Source of the DNA: Deltaproteobacteria bacterium
Lineage (GTDB): Bacteria; Myxococcota_A; UBA9160; UBA4427
NCBI GenBank assembly: GCA_002719955.1
Contig: PBFW01000063.1
Location: forward strand, 1 to 52,933
Length of the DNA: 52,933 nucleotides
Reading direction: 5' to 3'
This document shows positions 1 to 7,673 of this stretch, one piece after another. The notes under the pieces were generated by a model. That model saw only the letters and a program-made list of their open reading frames with translations. It searched no databases and had not been told where the DNA came from. Every line of letters begins with the position of its first letter. Within the stretch, counting starts at the first letter, position 1. The position numbers and the translations under genes are program-made.

Positions 1-136
1 CGAAGTCGACTTCGAGGCGCTCGGCCACCGAAATGAAATTGCTTGCGGTCGCCACGAGCACCTCGTCGCCATGAGCCCTCGACCCCCACGCACACCAGGA
101 CACGGCGAGCAGAATCGAAAGACGGCGGATCGACAT
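1..136 (-). CDS. ModA-like periplasmic molybdate/anion-binding protein (5' end only)
   Basis: Only the first 45 codons lie in the window; the rest runs off the left edge. The ATG is at 136 reading leftward. Residues 1-22 form a signal peptide (arginine-containing n-region, then LSILLAV), followed after the likely cleavage site by DEVLVATASNF. That segment matches the first beta strand and the phosphate/oxyanion-binding start of ModA-type solute-binding proteins (VLVAVAANF-like). The family binds molybdate or tungstate in the periplasm for an ABC importer. The neighbour 82 bp away on the same strand is a SulP anion transporter, and a molybdopterin oxidoreductase occurs at 30.8 kb, so oxyanion supply is a reasonable theme. 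The specific ligand cannot be judged from this fragment; it could be another class II binding protein. Confidence 0.6.
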   Translation of the reverse strand, partial: MSIRRLSILLAVSWCAWGSRAHGDEVLVATASNFISVAERLEVDF

Positions 137-210
137 GGCCCGAGACTAGCAGGAACGTCGTCGACCCTCGGGATTCCCGATTTTCCGGCCCGAAGAGCGA
201 ACAAGCACCC

Positions 211-229
211 GCTCCGGCCTAGCCGGAGC
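211..229 (-). terminator. Perfect 8-bp hairpin whose loop is the SulP stop codon
   Basis: GCTCCGGC (211-218) and GCCGGAGC (222-229) are perfectly complementary around a three-base loop, CTA, which is the TAG stop of the SulP gene on the minus strand. There is no T tract after it, so it is not a canonical intrinsic terminator. It could stall polymerase or protect the 3' end of the mRNA before the ModA-like gene downstream. Confidence 0.3.
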
Positions 230-1853
230 CCTCGTGCAGAGCGTGCGCGTCGGCAGAGGCCCGGTCGACCGCCTGCGCGATCTCGGTAAAGACATGTTCT
301 TCGGGACAGAGTCCCGGAATGAAGCCGAGTCGGTGCATCAAGTCCGCCGGCTCCGCCTGGAGACGCGCGATATAGACCCGGGTGTCGTGGTGCGCGAGTT
401 CCTCGATCAGATCCGCCAGCGCGTAGGCGCCGGACTGATCGATATAGGGGACATCGCTCAGGTCGATCACGACCGCCTTCGCCTCGGTCAACCCCTCGAG
501 TTTCCGCTGCATCGGACCCGCATTCCCGAAGAAGAGCGAACCGTTCAACTCGACCAGGTACACCCCGTCGAGCACTTGCGCAGCCGCCGGCGGAGGATCG
601 AAATCCCGGCTCGCCACCTCCATCAGTGGCGTCTGAGCAGCCGGATCCATATCCGAGAGGCGTTTCACGAGAACCAGGCTCGCCAGTACCATTCCCGCCG
701 CCACCGCCCACATGAGGTCGACGAAAACCGTCATCCCCAACACGAGCAACATGATCGCGGCGTCCCCGGGCGGCGCATGGCGGATATGGCCGAGACCACG
801 CCGATCGACGATGCCGACACCGACGGTAAAGAGAATGCCCGCGAGCACCGCGTTCGGGATCTGCTCGGCCAGGGGGCCGAGCGCCAGCAGAAGGGAGAGC
901 AGGAGCAGCCCATGAACGACACCCGAAAGGCGCTCGCGCCCCCCCGACCGCACGTTCACGACGGTGCGCATCGTCGCCCCCGCACCGGGAAGGCCACCGA
1001 TCAGACCCGCCAAGGCGTTCCCGAGCCCCTGACCGATCAGCTCCTGATTGCTGTCGTGTCGCGTCTTCGTCACGTTGTCGGCGACGAGCGACGTCAGGAG
1101 TGAGTCGATCGCGCCGATCACGGCGAGGGCCAGCGCCGGAAAGGCGATCAAGCGAAACCCTTCGAGGGTGAGTTCGGGAAGATGGAACTCGGGAAGCCCT
1201 CTCGGAATCGACCCTATGCGTGGGAGTTCGCCAGGGGTGAAGACCGACACGATCGTCACGAGGACCAACGCCACGAGGGTTCCGGGGATGCTCTTCGTGA
1301 CTCGCGGTGTCGCGTAGATGATCGCGATCGTCGACAGACCAAGCATCAGCGCACTCGGGTTGATCGAGGAGAGATAGTCGGGAATCGAGAGAATCGCGAC
1401 GACCGGGCTGCTCGCAGGGGCATGGCCCAGGAGCGCCCCGAATTGCAGCAGGATCACGATCACACCGATGCCACTCATGAAACCGGAGAGCACCGGATAG
1501 GGGACATAATTGATCAGCCCGCCGAGGCGCAGCACACCCATCGCGATCTGGATCAGACCCGCCAGCGCGATCATCACAAAGATCCACGCCGGGTCGCCCA
1601 TCAGACCGCCGGCCAGGCCCGCGACGACGACGGTCATCGGACCGGTCGGGCCGCTGATCTGCGATGCCGTCCCGCCAAAGATCGCAGCGATGATGCCGAC
1701 CGCGATCGCACCGTACATTCCGATCGCGGCGCCATTTTCGAGACCCGACGTCACCCCGAAGCCCAAGGCGAGGGGAAGCGCCACGATTCCCGCCGTCACG
1801 CCGCCGAAGAGGTCTCCTCGCACGTTGGATAGAAAGCGTTCCTTCAGATTCAC
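219..1853 (-). CDS. SulP family inorganic anion transporter with C-terminal STAS domain
   Basis: The protein has 544 aa, the usual length for bacterial SulP carriers. It opens with the conserved SulP start (DLFGGVTAGIVALPLALGFG, about residues 14-33), followed by many hydrophobic helices to about residue 400. ISGPTGPMTVVVAG near residues 66-79 is the family's substrate-site region. The last ~120 residues form a STAS domain, with AKAVVIDLSDVPYIDQSG as the conserved beta-strand/loop. SulP proteins import sulfate, bicarbonate or other oxyanions by proton or sodium coupling in the inner membrane. The ATG start is preceded by intergenic DNA shared with a divergent DksA-like gene. The downstream neighbour on the same strand is a ModA-like binding protein, so sulfate or molybdate are both conceivable substrates; the sequence alone does not decide. 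Confidence 0.93.
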   Translation of the reverse strand: MNLKERFLSNVRGDLFGGVTAGIVALPLALGFGVTSGLENGAAIGMYGAIAVGIIAAIFGGTASQISGPTGPMTVVVAGLAGGLMGDPAWIFVMIALAGLIQIAMGVLRLGGLINYVPYPVLSGFMSGIGVIVILLQFGALLGHAPASSPVVAILSIPDYLSSINPSALMLGLSTIAIIYATPRVTKSIPGTLVALVLVTIVSVFTPGELPRIGSIPRGLPEFHLPELTLEGFRLIAFPALALAVIGAIDSLLTSLVADNVTKTRHDSNQELIGQGLGNALAGLIGGLPGAGATMRTVVNVRSGGRERLSGVVHGLLLLSLLLALGPLAEQIPNAVLAGILFTVGVGIVDRRGLGHIRHAPPGDAAIMLLVLGMTVFVDLMWAVAAGMVLASLVLVKRLSDMDPAAQTPLMEVASRDFDPPPAAAQVLDGVYLVELNGSLFFGNAGPMQRKLEGLTEAKAVVIDLSDVPYIDQSGAYALADLIEELAHHDTRVYIARLQAEPADLMHRLGFIPGLCPEEHVFTEIAQAVDRASADAHALHEGSG

Positions 1854-2215
1854 CTTCGCGGGCTCTCCTGTGACGGCACCTCGACGGCTCGGCCGCGACG
1901 CAGGTCGATGCGATGGACACCCGTGGACCGGGGAAGCGTCTGCGGCCCGCGTCGGATCGTGCTAGGTCGGGGGAAGGCCGGATCGGTCCTCATCGCATGG
2001 GTCTCCGCCATCCCGAGAAAATTGAACCGAAGGCGTCGGCGGATTTCAACCGTACAGAGCCACCGCAAACGGAGTTCGGATGGTATCGTCCAGCGCACGT
2101 CGGAGCCCTCGAACTTTACTCGAAATCGCCGATCGCGAGCAATTTCGAACCCTCTCCGCCGCCCCCGGACCGGGTCGCGACTTCCCCGAAACACAGATCT
2201 CCCGAGACTTGAAAC
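1854..2215. other. Divergent intergenic region between SulP and DksA-like genes
   Basis: These 362 bp separate two divergently transcribed genes and should contain both promoters. The open frames that cross it run antisense through the DksA-like gene and show no domain or recognisable composition. No clear -35/-10 pair, riboswitch or repeat stands out. Confidence 0.5.
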
Positions 2216-2572
2216 TTGCCCCTCACGTCCAGCGAACGGAACGAGCTTCGCAAGGCCCTCGAGTCCCTCGTCGAGGAGCTCGACGCTGCCCTCGCAGGAT
2301 CGACCGAATCCGCTCAGCCGGTCGAACTCGACCCACCGGCGGTGGGAAGGGTCTCGCGCATCGACGCGATCCAGCAGCAGAAAATGATCGAGGCCCATCG
2401 CCGGGCACAGCAGTCGCGGCTCCAGCTCGCCCGCTCCGCACTGCGCCGATTGGACGAAGGCGAATTCGGTGATTGCATGGGATGCGGGGACGAGATCGGC
2501 CGTGCCCGTCTGGAGGCCCGTCCCGAGTCCCTCTATTGCATCGGCTGCCAGACTGCGCGCGAACGACCTTGA
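2216..2572 (+). CDS. DksA/TraR family C4 zinc finger protein
   Basis: This is a small 118-aa protein starting at TTG (2216). Its N-terminal half is a helical hairpin with the family signature DPPAVGRVSRIDAIQQQKM (about residues 42-60). The C-terminal half carries the C4 zinc finger: CMGCGDEI (about 88-95) and CIGCQ (about 109-113). Family members bind the secondary channel of RNA polymerase and modulate transcription initiation, usually together with ppGpp. The short, TraR-like architecture suggests an auxiliary regulator, not the housekeeping DksA. The gene stands alone, divergent from SulP and upstream of a TetR regulator. The TTG start is chosen because no ATG or GTG in frame preserves the conserved N-terminal helix. 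Confidence 0.85.
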   Translation: MPLTSSERNELRKALESLVEELDAALAGSTESAQPVELDPPAVGRVSRIDAIQQQKMIEAHRRAQQSRLQLARSALRRLDEGEFGDCMGCGDEIGRARLEARPESLYCIGCQTARERP

Positions 2573-2945
2573 GCCCACGCGTACTAGGCGTGCCTGTCCG
2601 AGTGCAGACATGCGCACCGGGGCATCGGATCCGTAGAATCGGAGGCCCACTCGGACGCTGGCCTGCCCGATCCGATCCCCGACGCGGGTGCGATCTCGAT
2701 TCCGCCCTTCGAGCAGAGGCCTAGAACAGCGTCTTGCGGGGTTCCGTTCGACTGAATAGAGTCCGAGAGGCCTTTTCGACCCCTCGGTCGAAACGCGACC
2801 GATCGAAATTCGGTCCTGGAGAAGGGCAACTCGAGCAATCGTGAGCCCGATGCCCTCGACCGTGTCCTGCGGCTGCGATTCGCACGCCTCGATCTGCGAT
2901 TTCCGAGCGTGCCCGAAAGTCGGGCGAGACAAGGGAAAAATCAGA
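2573..2945. other. Intergenic region before TetR gene
   Basis: About 370 bp lie between the DksA-like stop and the preferred TetR start. An in-frame GTG at 2841 would extend the TetR protein by 35 residues, but that extension is cysteine-rich, low in similarity to HTH proteins and lacks a ribosome binding site. No RNA gene, repeat or operator with clear symmetry was found. Confidence 0.4.
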
Positions 2946-3551
2946 GTGAGTTCCGAGCAAGACCCACCCCCGACGCGGATCCGTGGAGGCGAGGCCGTCA
3001 AGACGGCCCTGATCGATGCGGCCGCAGAGATGCTCGGTGAGATCGGTCCGAGCCATATTTCGGTTCGCGAGATCGCCGAGCGCGCGGGCGTGAACCACGG
3101 TCAGGTCCATCACTATTTTGGCGGCAAGAGGCCCCTGCTCGAAGCCGCAATGAAGCAGCTCGCCCACGGACATTTCGAATACGCCCGCATGCTCACCGGT
3201 GACTCGATCTTTCCACCGGCGCTCTCCCTCTCGCAGGACTCGAATTATTGGCGTGCGATCAGCCACATCGCGATGGATGGCGACCTCGACCTCGCTCGAA
3301 TCGAGATCGACGAGGGCGTCTCCGTCCCCCGGCTGACGCTGAAGAAATTGCGGACCAAGACCGCGGGAGAAATGGATGATCTCGTTGTCAAGGCGAGACT
3401 TGCGGGCGTGGCCGCGCTGCAACTCGGTTGGGTCGCCTTCGAAGATTATCTTCTGATGGCCGTAGACGCCCACGAAGAAGAAGATCGAGAAACGCTCCTC
3501 GCCGAGGTCAAGAAGTCCATCGAAAACGCGATCGTGCAGGCTTTTGATTGA
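2946..3551 (+). CDS. TetR/AcrR family transcriptional regulator
   Basis: The protein is 201 aa from the GTG at 2946, typical for TetR repressors. The DNA-binding domain occupies about residues 15-65: a first helix with IDAAAEMLGEIG, then the helix-turn-helix ISVREIAERAGVNHGQVHHY followed by F and GGK, the hallmark end of TetR HTH domains. The remaining ~130 residues are the variable helical ligand-binding and dimerisation domain. GTG 2946 is preferred because GGGAAAAA lies just upstream and because the longer reading from GTG 2841 adds unrelated residues. TetR proteins usually control neighbouring genes in response to small lipophilic ligands; the convergent sterol-desaturase-like gene or the downstream P450 cluster are candidate targets, which is inference. 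Confidence 0.88.
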   Translation: MSSEQDPPPTRIRGGEAVKTALIDAAAEMLGEIGPSHISVREIAERAGVNHGQVHHYFGGKRPLLEAAMKQLAHGHFEYARMLTGDSIFPPALSLSQDSNYWRAISHIAMDGDLDLARIEIDEGVSVPRLTLKKLRTKTAGEMDDLVVKARLAGVAALQLGWVAFEDYLLMAVDAHEEEDRETLLAEVKKSIENAIVQAFD

Positions 3552-3598
3552 GAAGAGGGCTTGGGCCATAGGGGGGAGGACCGGGCGAACTTCTCGGA

Positions 3599-4546
3599 TC
3601 AGTCCCGCTCTAGAGCGAGCAGCTCCGCCCGGATCGCCTCGGCAGTCTGGCTGGCATCCCCCGGGTGCCAGCCCGGTGGCCGGAAGAGGTGCCCGAAGAA
3701 ATCGGAAGCGTGTTCGGCCGAACGCAGATCCCGATAGAGCGTGACGAACTCGCCGAAGTGGACGTCCCAATAGCTTCCGTCATCGACGGCCCGGGTGATC
3801 CCGTATTCGACGGGCTCGTCGTCGCGAAGCCGCTCGAGGGTCCCCAGGAGCCAATCCCAGAGCAACGTGATCGAGTTGTAGTTCCGGTCCACATAACGCG
3901 GATTCTTCGCGTGATGAACGCGGTGGTGGGCCGGCGTCTGCATGAAGCGCCCCAACCAGCCGTAACGGCCCTCGCGCAGGATCTCGCTACTCAGATGGAG
4001 ATAGCTGCCCCAGACCGTATCCAGGATATTCAGCGCGACCACGATGACCGGATCGACGCCGAGCAGCGCGGGCAGGAACCCGAGAAAGAGCGGGAAATAG
4101 ACGAGCCCTTCCAGGAAATGATGGTTCGTACCGATCGCCATATGGATCCCAGCGGGCGCGTGGTGCGGCGAATGAATGCACCAAATGAGTCGAATCTTGT
4201 GGCCTAGCCAATGCTGCAGCCAGTAGAAGAACTCGTACACGACGAGGCTGTAGATCAGGTCGACCCAGTGCATTCCGGCTTGGAAGAGACTGAGCTTCGC
4301 ACCAACGAGCGCGGCGATCCCCACGCTCAGGGGTCCCACCAGCCACGTCAAGGCTGGCGAAAGGAGGCCGCTCCCCAAGAATCCCAATAGCGTCATCCGA
4401 ACGACGCGAAGATCGAGCTTTCGGATCCAGAACTGGAGGACGAGGAGCTCGATGATCGTGTAGCCCATGACGACCACGAGCCCGATCGCGACAGCCCGAT
4501 CGATCGTCCCACCGAAAGGGGAAAGCGCTTCCATTCGATTCCTCAC
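3599..4546 (-). CDS. Sterol desaturase / fatty acid hydroxylase superfamily membrane protein
   Basis: The 315-aa integral membrane protein carries the full set of diiron histidine clusters of the superfamily: HWLGH (residues 112-116, HX3H), HSPHH (125-129, HX2HH) and HHRVHH (207-212, HHX2HH). Four or more hydrophobic helices surround them (about 18-40, 50-80, 98-112, 148-175). Members use O2 and a diiron centre to hydroxylate or desaturate sterols, fatty acids, carotenoids or alkylglycerols at the inner membrane face. The gene is convergent with the TetR gene (47 bp between stops). The next start inside is Met5, so the N-terminus may be four residues shorter. The substrate cannot be told; the P450-rich context would fit a sterol- or terpenoid-like molecule. 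Confidence 0.9.
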   Translation of the reverse strand: MRNRMEALSPFGGTIDRAVAIGLVVVMGYTIIELLVLQFWIRKLDLRVVRMTLLGFLGSGLLSPALTWLVGPLSVGIAALVGAKLSLFQAGMHWVDLIYSLVVYEFFYWLQHWLGHKIRLIWCIHSPHHAPAGIHMAIGTNHHFLEGLVYFPLFLGFLPALLGVDPVIVVALNILDTVWGSYLHLSSEILREGRYGWLGRFMQTPAHHRVHHAKNPRYVDRNYNSITLLWDWLLGTLERLRDDEPVEYGITRAVDDGSYWDVHFGEFVTLYRDLRSAEHASDFFGHLFRPPGWHPGDASQTAEAIRAELLALERD

Positions 4547-4558
4547 CCTACAGCGACA

Positions 4559-4900
4559 TTGTTACACACGATCTGCCAGCGCGTCGCTCAATTTGACAGG
4601 AGTCCCGGCGATCCGCACCCTTCGTGCGCGTTTCTCGCGTACGAAGAGCGCCCGACCTTCTTCGACTTCGCGGTCGGCGACTCCTACACGCTCATCTGGG
4701 TGGGCTACGAGGGCTGCTGCGGTGGATCGAGCACGATTCGCTTCTCCGTCGACGGCAGCGGATTCATCCCGCTGAACGGCGCGAATCTCGACCCCTATCT
4801 CGCGCTGGTTCCCGAGCCCTCGACCGCTCTCCTGCTCATGACCGGCCTCGCCGCGCTCGCGCCCCATCGCCCCACGGAATCCGGCACCAGGAACCCCTGA
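4559..4900 (+). pseudogene. Truncated PEP-CTERM sorting-domain protein remnant
   Basis: The 113-residue reading frame ends in a PEP-CTERM sorting signal: VPEPSTALLLMTGLAALA followed by a weakly basic tail (HRPTESGTR). Before it lies a beta-rich stretch (FAVGDSYTLIWVGYEGCCGG, then STIRFSVDG) of the kind found in secreted PEP-CTERM proteins. There is no signal peptide and the only start is a TTG next to the divergent desaturase gene, so the N-terminal half seems to be lost. The tail is also less arginine-rich than normal. Intact members are exported, processed by an exosortase and linked to the cell surface or exopolysaccharide. An exosortase H-like gene lies 8 kb away, but that type normally recognises IPTLxxWG tails, not VPEP. 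Confidence 0.6.
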
Positions 4901-5021
4901 TCGCACCCCTGTCCTGGCCGGCCCACGTCGGTAGAATGATGGGGATGGGTTCAGCGCGGGGGCCCCTCCGATCGCATTCCGAGCCCGCGCCGCCTCATCC
5001 AACGATCGAGGCCAACCGGTC

Positions 5022-5876
5022 ATGGAGCGGATCGAGATGGACCCCAGGCCCCTCGCGGTGAATCTCTTCAGCGTCCGGCGTGAGTTGATCGCGGATTTCG
5101 AGGGGACCCACGCCCGACTCGCGGAGATGGGCTATGTCGGAGTCGAACCGATGATCTTCGGCCCGATTCCGATCGAGCTCCTTCCCGAGGATCTGCGCGT
5201 ACCGACACCGCCCGCCGAGGAATACCGCGCGCTCCTCGATCGCATCGGGCTCGAGGTCGCCAGCTTGCATGCGCCACTCCCGGAAAACCGGGGCCCCGAC
5301 CAGACCGGCGCCGACGACGTGCTCGACTTCGCCGAGGCCCTGGGAACGGACCAACTCGTACTCTCGAGCTTCATGGCGCTGCCCGAGGCAGCGAATGCCC
5401 ACGCCGATGCCGATCTCCTCGACCAGGCGATCGATCGTTTCGCGGTGGCCGCGGACCTCGCCGAGGCCAGGGGAATCGCCCTCGGCTTCCACAATCACCA
5501 TTTCGAGTGGGAGGTCGATCTCGCTGGCCATTTCGCCTGGGATCTCTTTTGGGAGAAGGTCGACCGGCGCGTCCGGGCGGAGGTCGACATCTATTGGGCC
5601 CAGACCGCGGGCCAGGATCCCGTGGCCGTGATCGATGGACTCGCCGCGAGGGTGAGACGCATCCACTTCAAGGACGGCCCCTGTGTGCTCGCCGAACCAC
5701 AGGTCGCGCTCGGTGAGGGCCGCGTCGATATCGAAGCCTGCGCGGCCGCAGCCAAGTACGCCGATTGGCATATCGTCGAGCTCGATGAATGCGCAACGGA
5801 TATCTTCGAAGCCCTGTACAAGAGCGCGCGTTACCTGGTCGACCGGGGCATCTCGCGCATGGGAGACACGATATGA
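5022..5876 (+). CDS. Sugar phosphate isomerase/epimerase (xylose isomerase-like TIM barrel)
   Basis: The 284-aa protein has the AP endonuclease 2/xylose isomerase-like TIM barrel pattern. An N-terminal strand and helix (LAVNLFSVRRELIADFEGT) are followed by GYVGVEPM, a glutamate-bearing strand. LGFHNHHFEWE (about 154-164) supplies metal-binding His and Glu residues, EVDIYWAQTAGQDPV (about 187-201) a metal Asp/catalytic loop, and IHFKDG (about 214-219) the last His/Asp pair. Family members isomerise or epimerise sugars, inositols or keto-sugars, or act on related polyols with a divalent metal in the cytoplasm. An alternative ATG at 5037 has GGAGCGG upstream. Its stop overlaps the start of the following P450 (ATGA), so the two are translationally coupled, an unusual pairing that suggests a glycosylated or polyol-like substrate. 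The substrate itself is unknown. Confidence 0.88.
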   Translation: MERIEMDPRPLAVNLFSVRRELIADFEGTHARLAEMGYVGVEPMIFGPIPIELLPEDLRVPTPPAEEYRALLDRIGLEVASLHAPLPENRGPDQTGADDVLDFAEALGTDQLVLSSFMALPEAANAHADADLLDQAIDRFAVAADLAEARGIALGFHNHHFEWEVDLAGHFAWDLFWEKVDRRVRAEVDIYWAQTAGQDPVAVIDGLAARVRRIHFKDGPCVLAEPQVALGEGRVDIEACAAAAKYADWHIVELDECATDIFEALYKSARYLVDRGISRMGDTI

Positions 5877-7060
5877 AGCCGACGATTGGCGACCCGCTTG
5901 ACGCCCGCTCCCGAGAAGAGCGGGACGTGATCCTCTCCCAGCGGCGACGCGAGGCACCGGTCGCACCGGTCGGGTCGGGTGCGCTCTTCGTATCGACCTT
6001 TGCAGGCGTTCGAAAGGGACTCGTCCACGTCGATCATTTCGTCGGGGCCTTCGGCAACAAGGGCGAGCTCCCGGAAGAGGAGACCGTGCTCCCCGGGATC
6101 CCCGAGCCGCGCCACGGCATCATCCGCAAGATCATCAACACCGTCCTCGCCTATCACCACGCTGTCAAACTCGAGCCCTTCGTACGGAAGACGGCCAAGG
6201 GGATGGTCAGCCGGATGATCGACGCTGCGAGTAGATCTGAGGCAGTCGATCTCTGCGAATATCTGGCGCGCCCCCTACCTTCGGTGGTGATCGCGCAGGT
6301 GCTCGGGATCTCGCCCGGGGACGTGCCGCGCTTTGCAATCTGGTCCGATGAAATCCTGCGGCGAATCTCCGAGGGCGGGCCGAGCCCGCGACTCGGTGAC
6401 CTGCATCCGGAATTTGCGGGATATGTCGATCGAGAAATCCAATCTCGACGCGAGCGGAACGATGCTTCGGATGATTTCATCAGCCGCCTGCTCGACACCG
6501 AAGTCGAGGGCGAAACCCTCACTCCGCGCGCCGTGCGCACCCAGGTCGTCAACCTGATCATCGCCGGTAATGAGACCACGCGAAATCTGATCGGCAACCT
6601 CTTCTACCGCCTGGCCCAGGATCCCTCCCTCTGGAAACGCCTATATGAGGAACCCGAGCTTCGCCCGGCGGCGATCGAGGAATCGCTTCGCATGGATTCA
6701 CCCGTCCAATTCCTGGTCCGAACCTGCACGAAGCCGATCGAGATCGAGGGGGTTCAGATCGAGACGGGAGATCGCGTGCTCTTCGGCGTGGCTTCCGCGA
6801 ATTTCGATGAATCGGTCTACGAAGACCCCGGGATCTATCGGCTCGATCGCGTGCGCCCGCGCGAGCACGCCTCCTTTGGTGCCGGACCACATCTCTGCCC
6901 CGGCGCTTATCTGGCACGGTTGGAGGCGCTGGCGGCACTCGATGCGGCGCTCGAGCAGATCGAATCGATCGAACTCGACCCGGATTACGTCTTCGACACG
7001 AACCCCATCCCCTTCACCTACGGCCCGAATACCCTCCAGGTGCGTCTTCGCGGGCGCTGA
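5873..7060 (+). CDS. Cytochrome P450
   Basis: The protein is 395 aa and has no membrane anchor, so it is a soluble bacterial class I-type P450 needing ferredoxin and reductase from elsewhere. The I-helix oxygen-activation motif is AGNETTR, the K-helix ExxR is EESLR, and the heme loop is FGAGPHLCPGAYLAR with Cys342 as the thiolate ligand. The start at 5873 is chosen because it overlaps the preceding isomerase stop as ATGA; longer readings merely run back through that gene in another frame. It catalyses NADH- or NADPH-dependent monooxygenation of an unknown organic substrate. Coupling to the TIM-barrel protein and the VOC protein 88 bp downstream suggests a three-gene catabolic or modification unit, possibly under the nearby TetR regulator. 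Confidence 0.95.
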   Translation: MKPTIGDPLDARSREERDVILSQRRREAPVAPVGSGALFVSTFAGVRKGLVHVDHFVGAFGNKGELPEEETVLPGIPEPRHGIIRKIINTVLAYHHAVKLEPFVRKTAKGMVSRMIDAASRSEAVDLCEYLARPLPSVVIAQVLGISPGDVPRFAIWSDEILRRISEGGPSPRLGDLHPEFAGYVDREIQSRRERNDASDDFISRLLDTEVEGETLTPRAVRTQVVNLIIAGNETTRNLIGNLFYRLAQDPSLWKRLYEEPELRPAAIEESLRMDSPVQFLVRTCTKPIEIEGVQIETGDRVLFGVASANFDESVYEDPGIYRLDRVRPREHASFGAGPHLCPGAYLARLEALAALDAALEQIESIELDPDYVFDTNPIPFTYGPNTLQVRLRGR

Positions 7061-7148
7061 CCGGAGCCCCCGACCCCTCCTCTCCTTCGCGAAGGGCCAC
7101 CGGGACGCACCAGCGCCGAGGGTTGAGCCGCAATGGTATGCTGCGGCC

Positions 7149-7613
7149 ATGGCGCAAGAATTCACACTCGCAGCAGCGGGCCTCGCACGACTCTCCCATA
7201 TCTCCCTTCAGGTCGCAGATCTCGATCGCTCCCTCGGCTTCTATCGCGACATCTTCGGAATGCAGATCGTCCTCGAAAAGAATCTCGAGGGGCCAGAATT
7301 CGAAGCCGTCACCGCGACACCCGGGGCGCAATCCAAATTGATTCGTGGGCTCGTCGCGGGCAACTCGGTCGTGCAACTCTTCTGGCATAATTGGCGGGAA
7401 TGCCAGCAGGAAAAGCGGACACTGATGTCCTTCGAGGTCCGGGACGCCCGCGCTGCGCACGAGATTCTCGTGGCCGCTGGTGTGGATTGTCGGAGCGAGC
7501 CCGTCCCCTTCGACAACTCGCTCGCTTTCGTGATCCAGGATCCGGATGGCCACCCGATCGAGATCATCGAGTGGAAACCGGATGCAGCGCCCTACCGAGT
7601 GCCTGGTTTCTGA
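7149..7613 (+). CDS. VOC family protein (glyoxalase/dioxygenase fold)
   Basis: The 154-aa protein is a single vicinal-oxygen-chelate domain. LSHISLQVADLDRSLGFYRD (about 15-34) is the first beta-alpha-beta-beta-beta module with its His. FWHNW lies in the middle and FVIQDPDGHPIEIIEW (about residues 128-143) carries the terminal metal-binding Glu strand. VOC proteins include glyoxalase I, methylmalonyl-CoA epimerase, extradiol dioxygenases and resistance proteins. The metal ligands look present (His near residue 17, Glu near 140), but the reaction cannot be named. ATG at 7149 is the first start after the P450 stop; longer upstream readings belong to another frame of the P450. It probably shares a transcript with the P450. 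Confidence 0.85.
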   Translation: MAQEFTLAAAGLARLSHISLQVADLDRSLGFYRDIFGMQIVLEKNLEGPEFEAVTATPGAQSKLIRGLVAGNSVVQLFWHNWRECQQEKRTLMSFEVRDARAAHEILVAAGVDCRSEPVPFDNSLAFVIQDPDGHPIEIIEWKPDAAPYRVPGF

Positions 7614-7673
7614 TCGACGAGCGCTCGCTCCCCCGATCCAGCGGAGCGGATGAGCGCACCCGCCGGCTCACGC

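Noticed and set aside
1850..3001. Long minus-strand frame of 383 codons antisense to the DksA-like gene
   Set aside because: Arginine/serine-rich composition with no domain; it is the shadow of the DksA-like gene and flanking GC-rich DNA.
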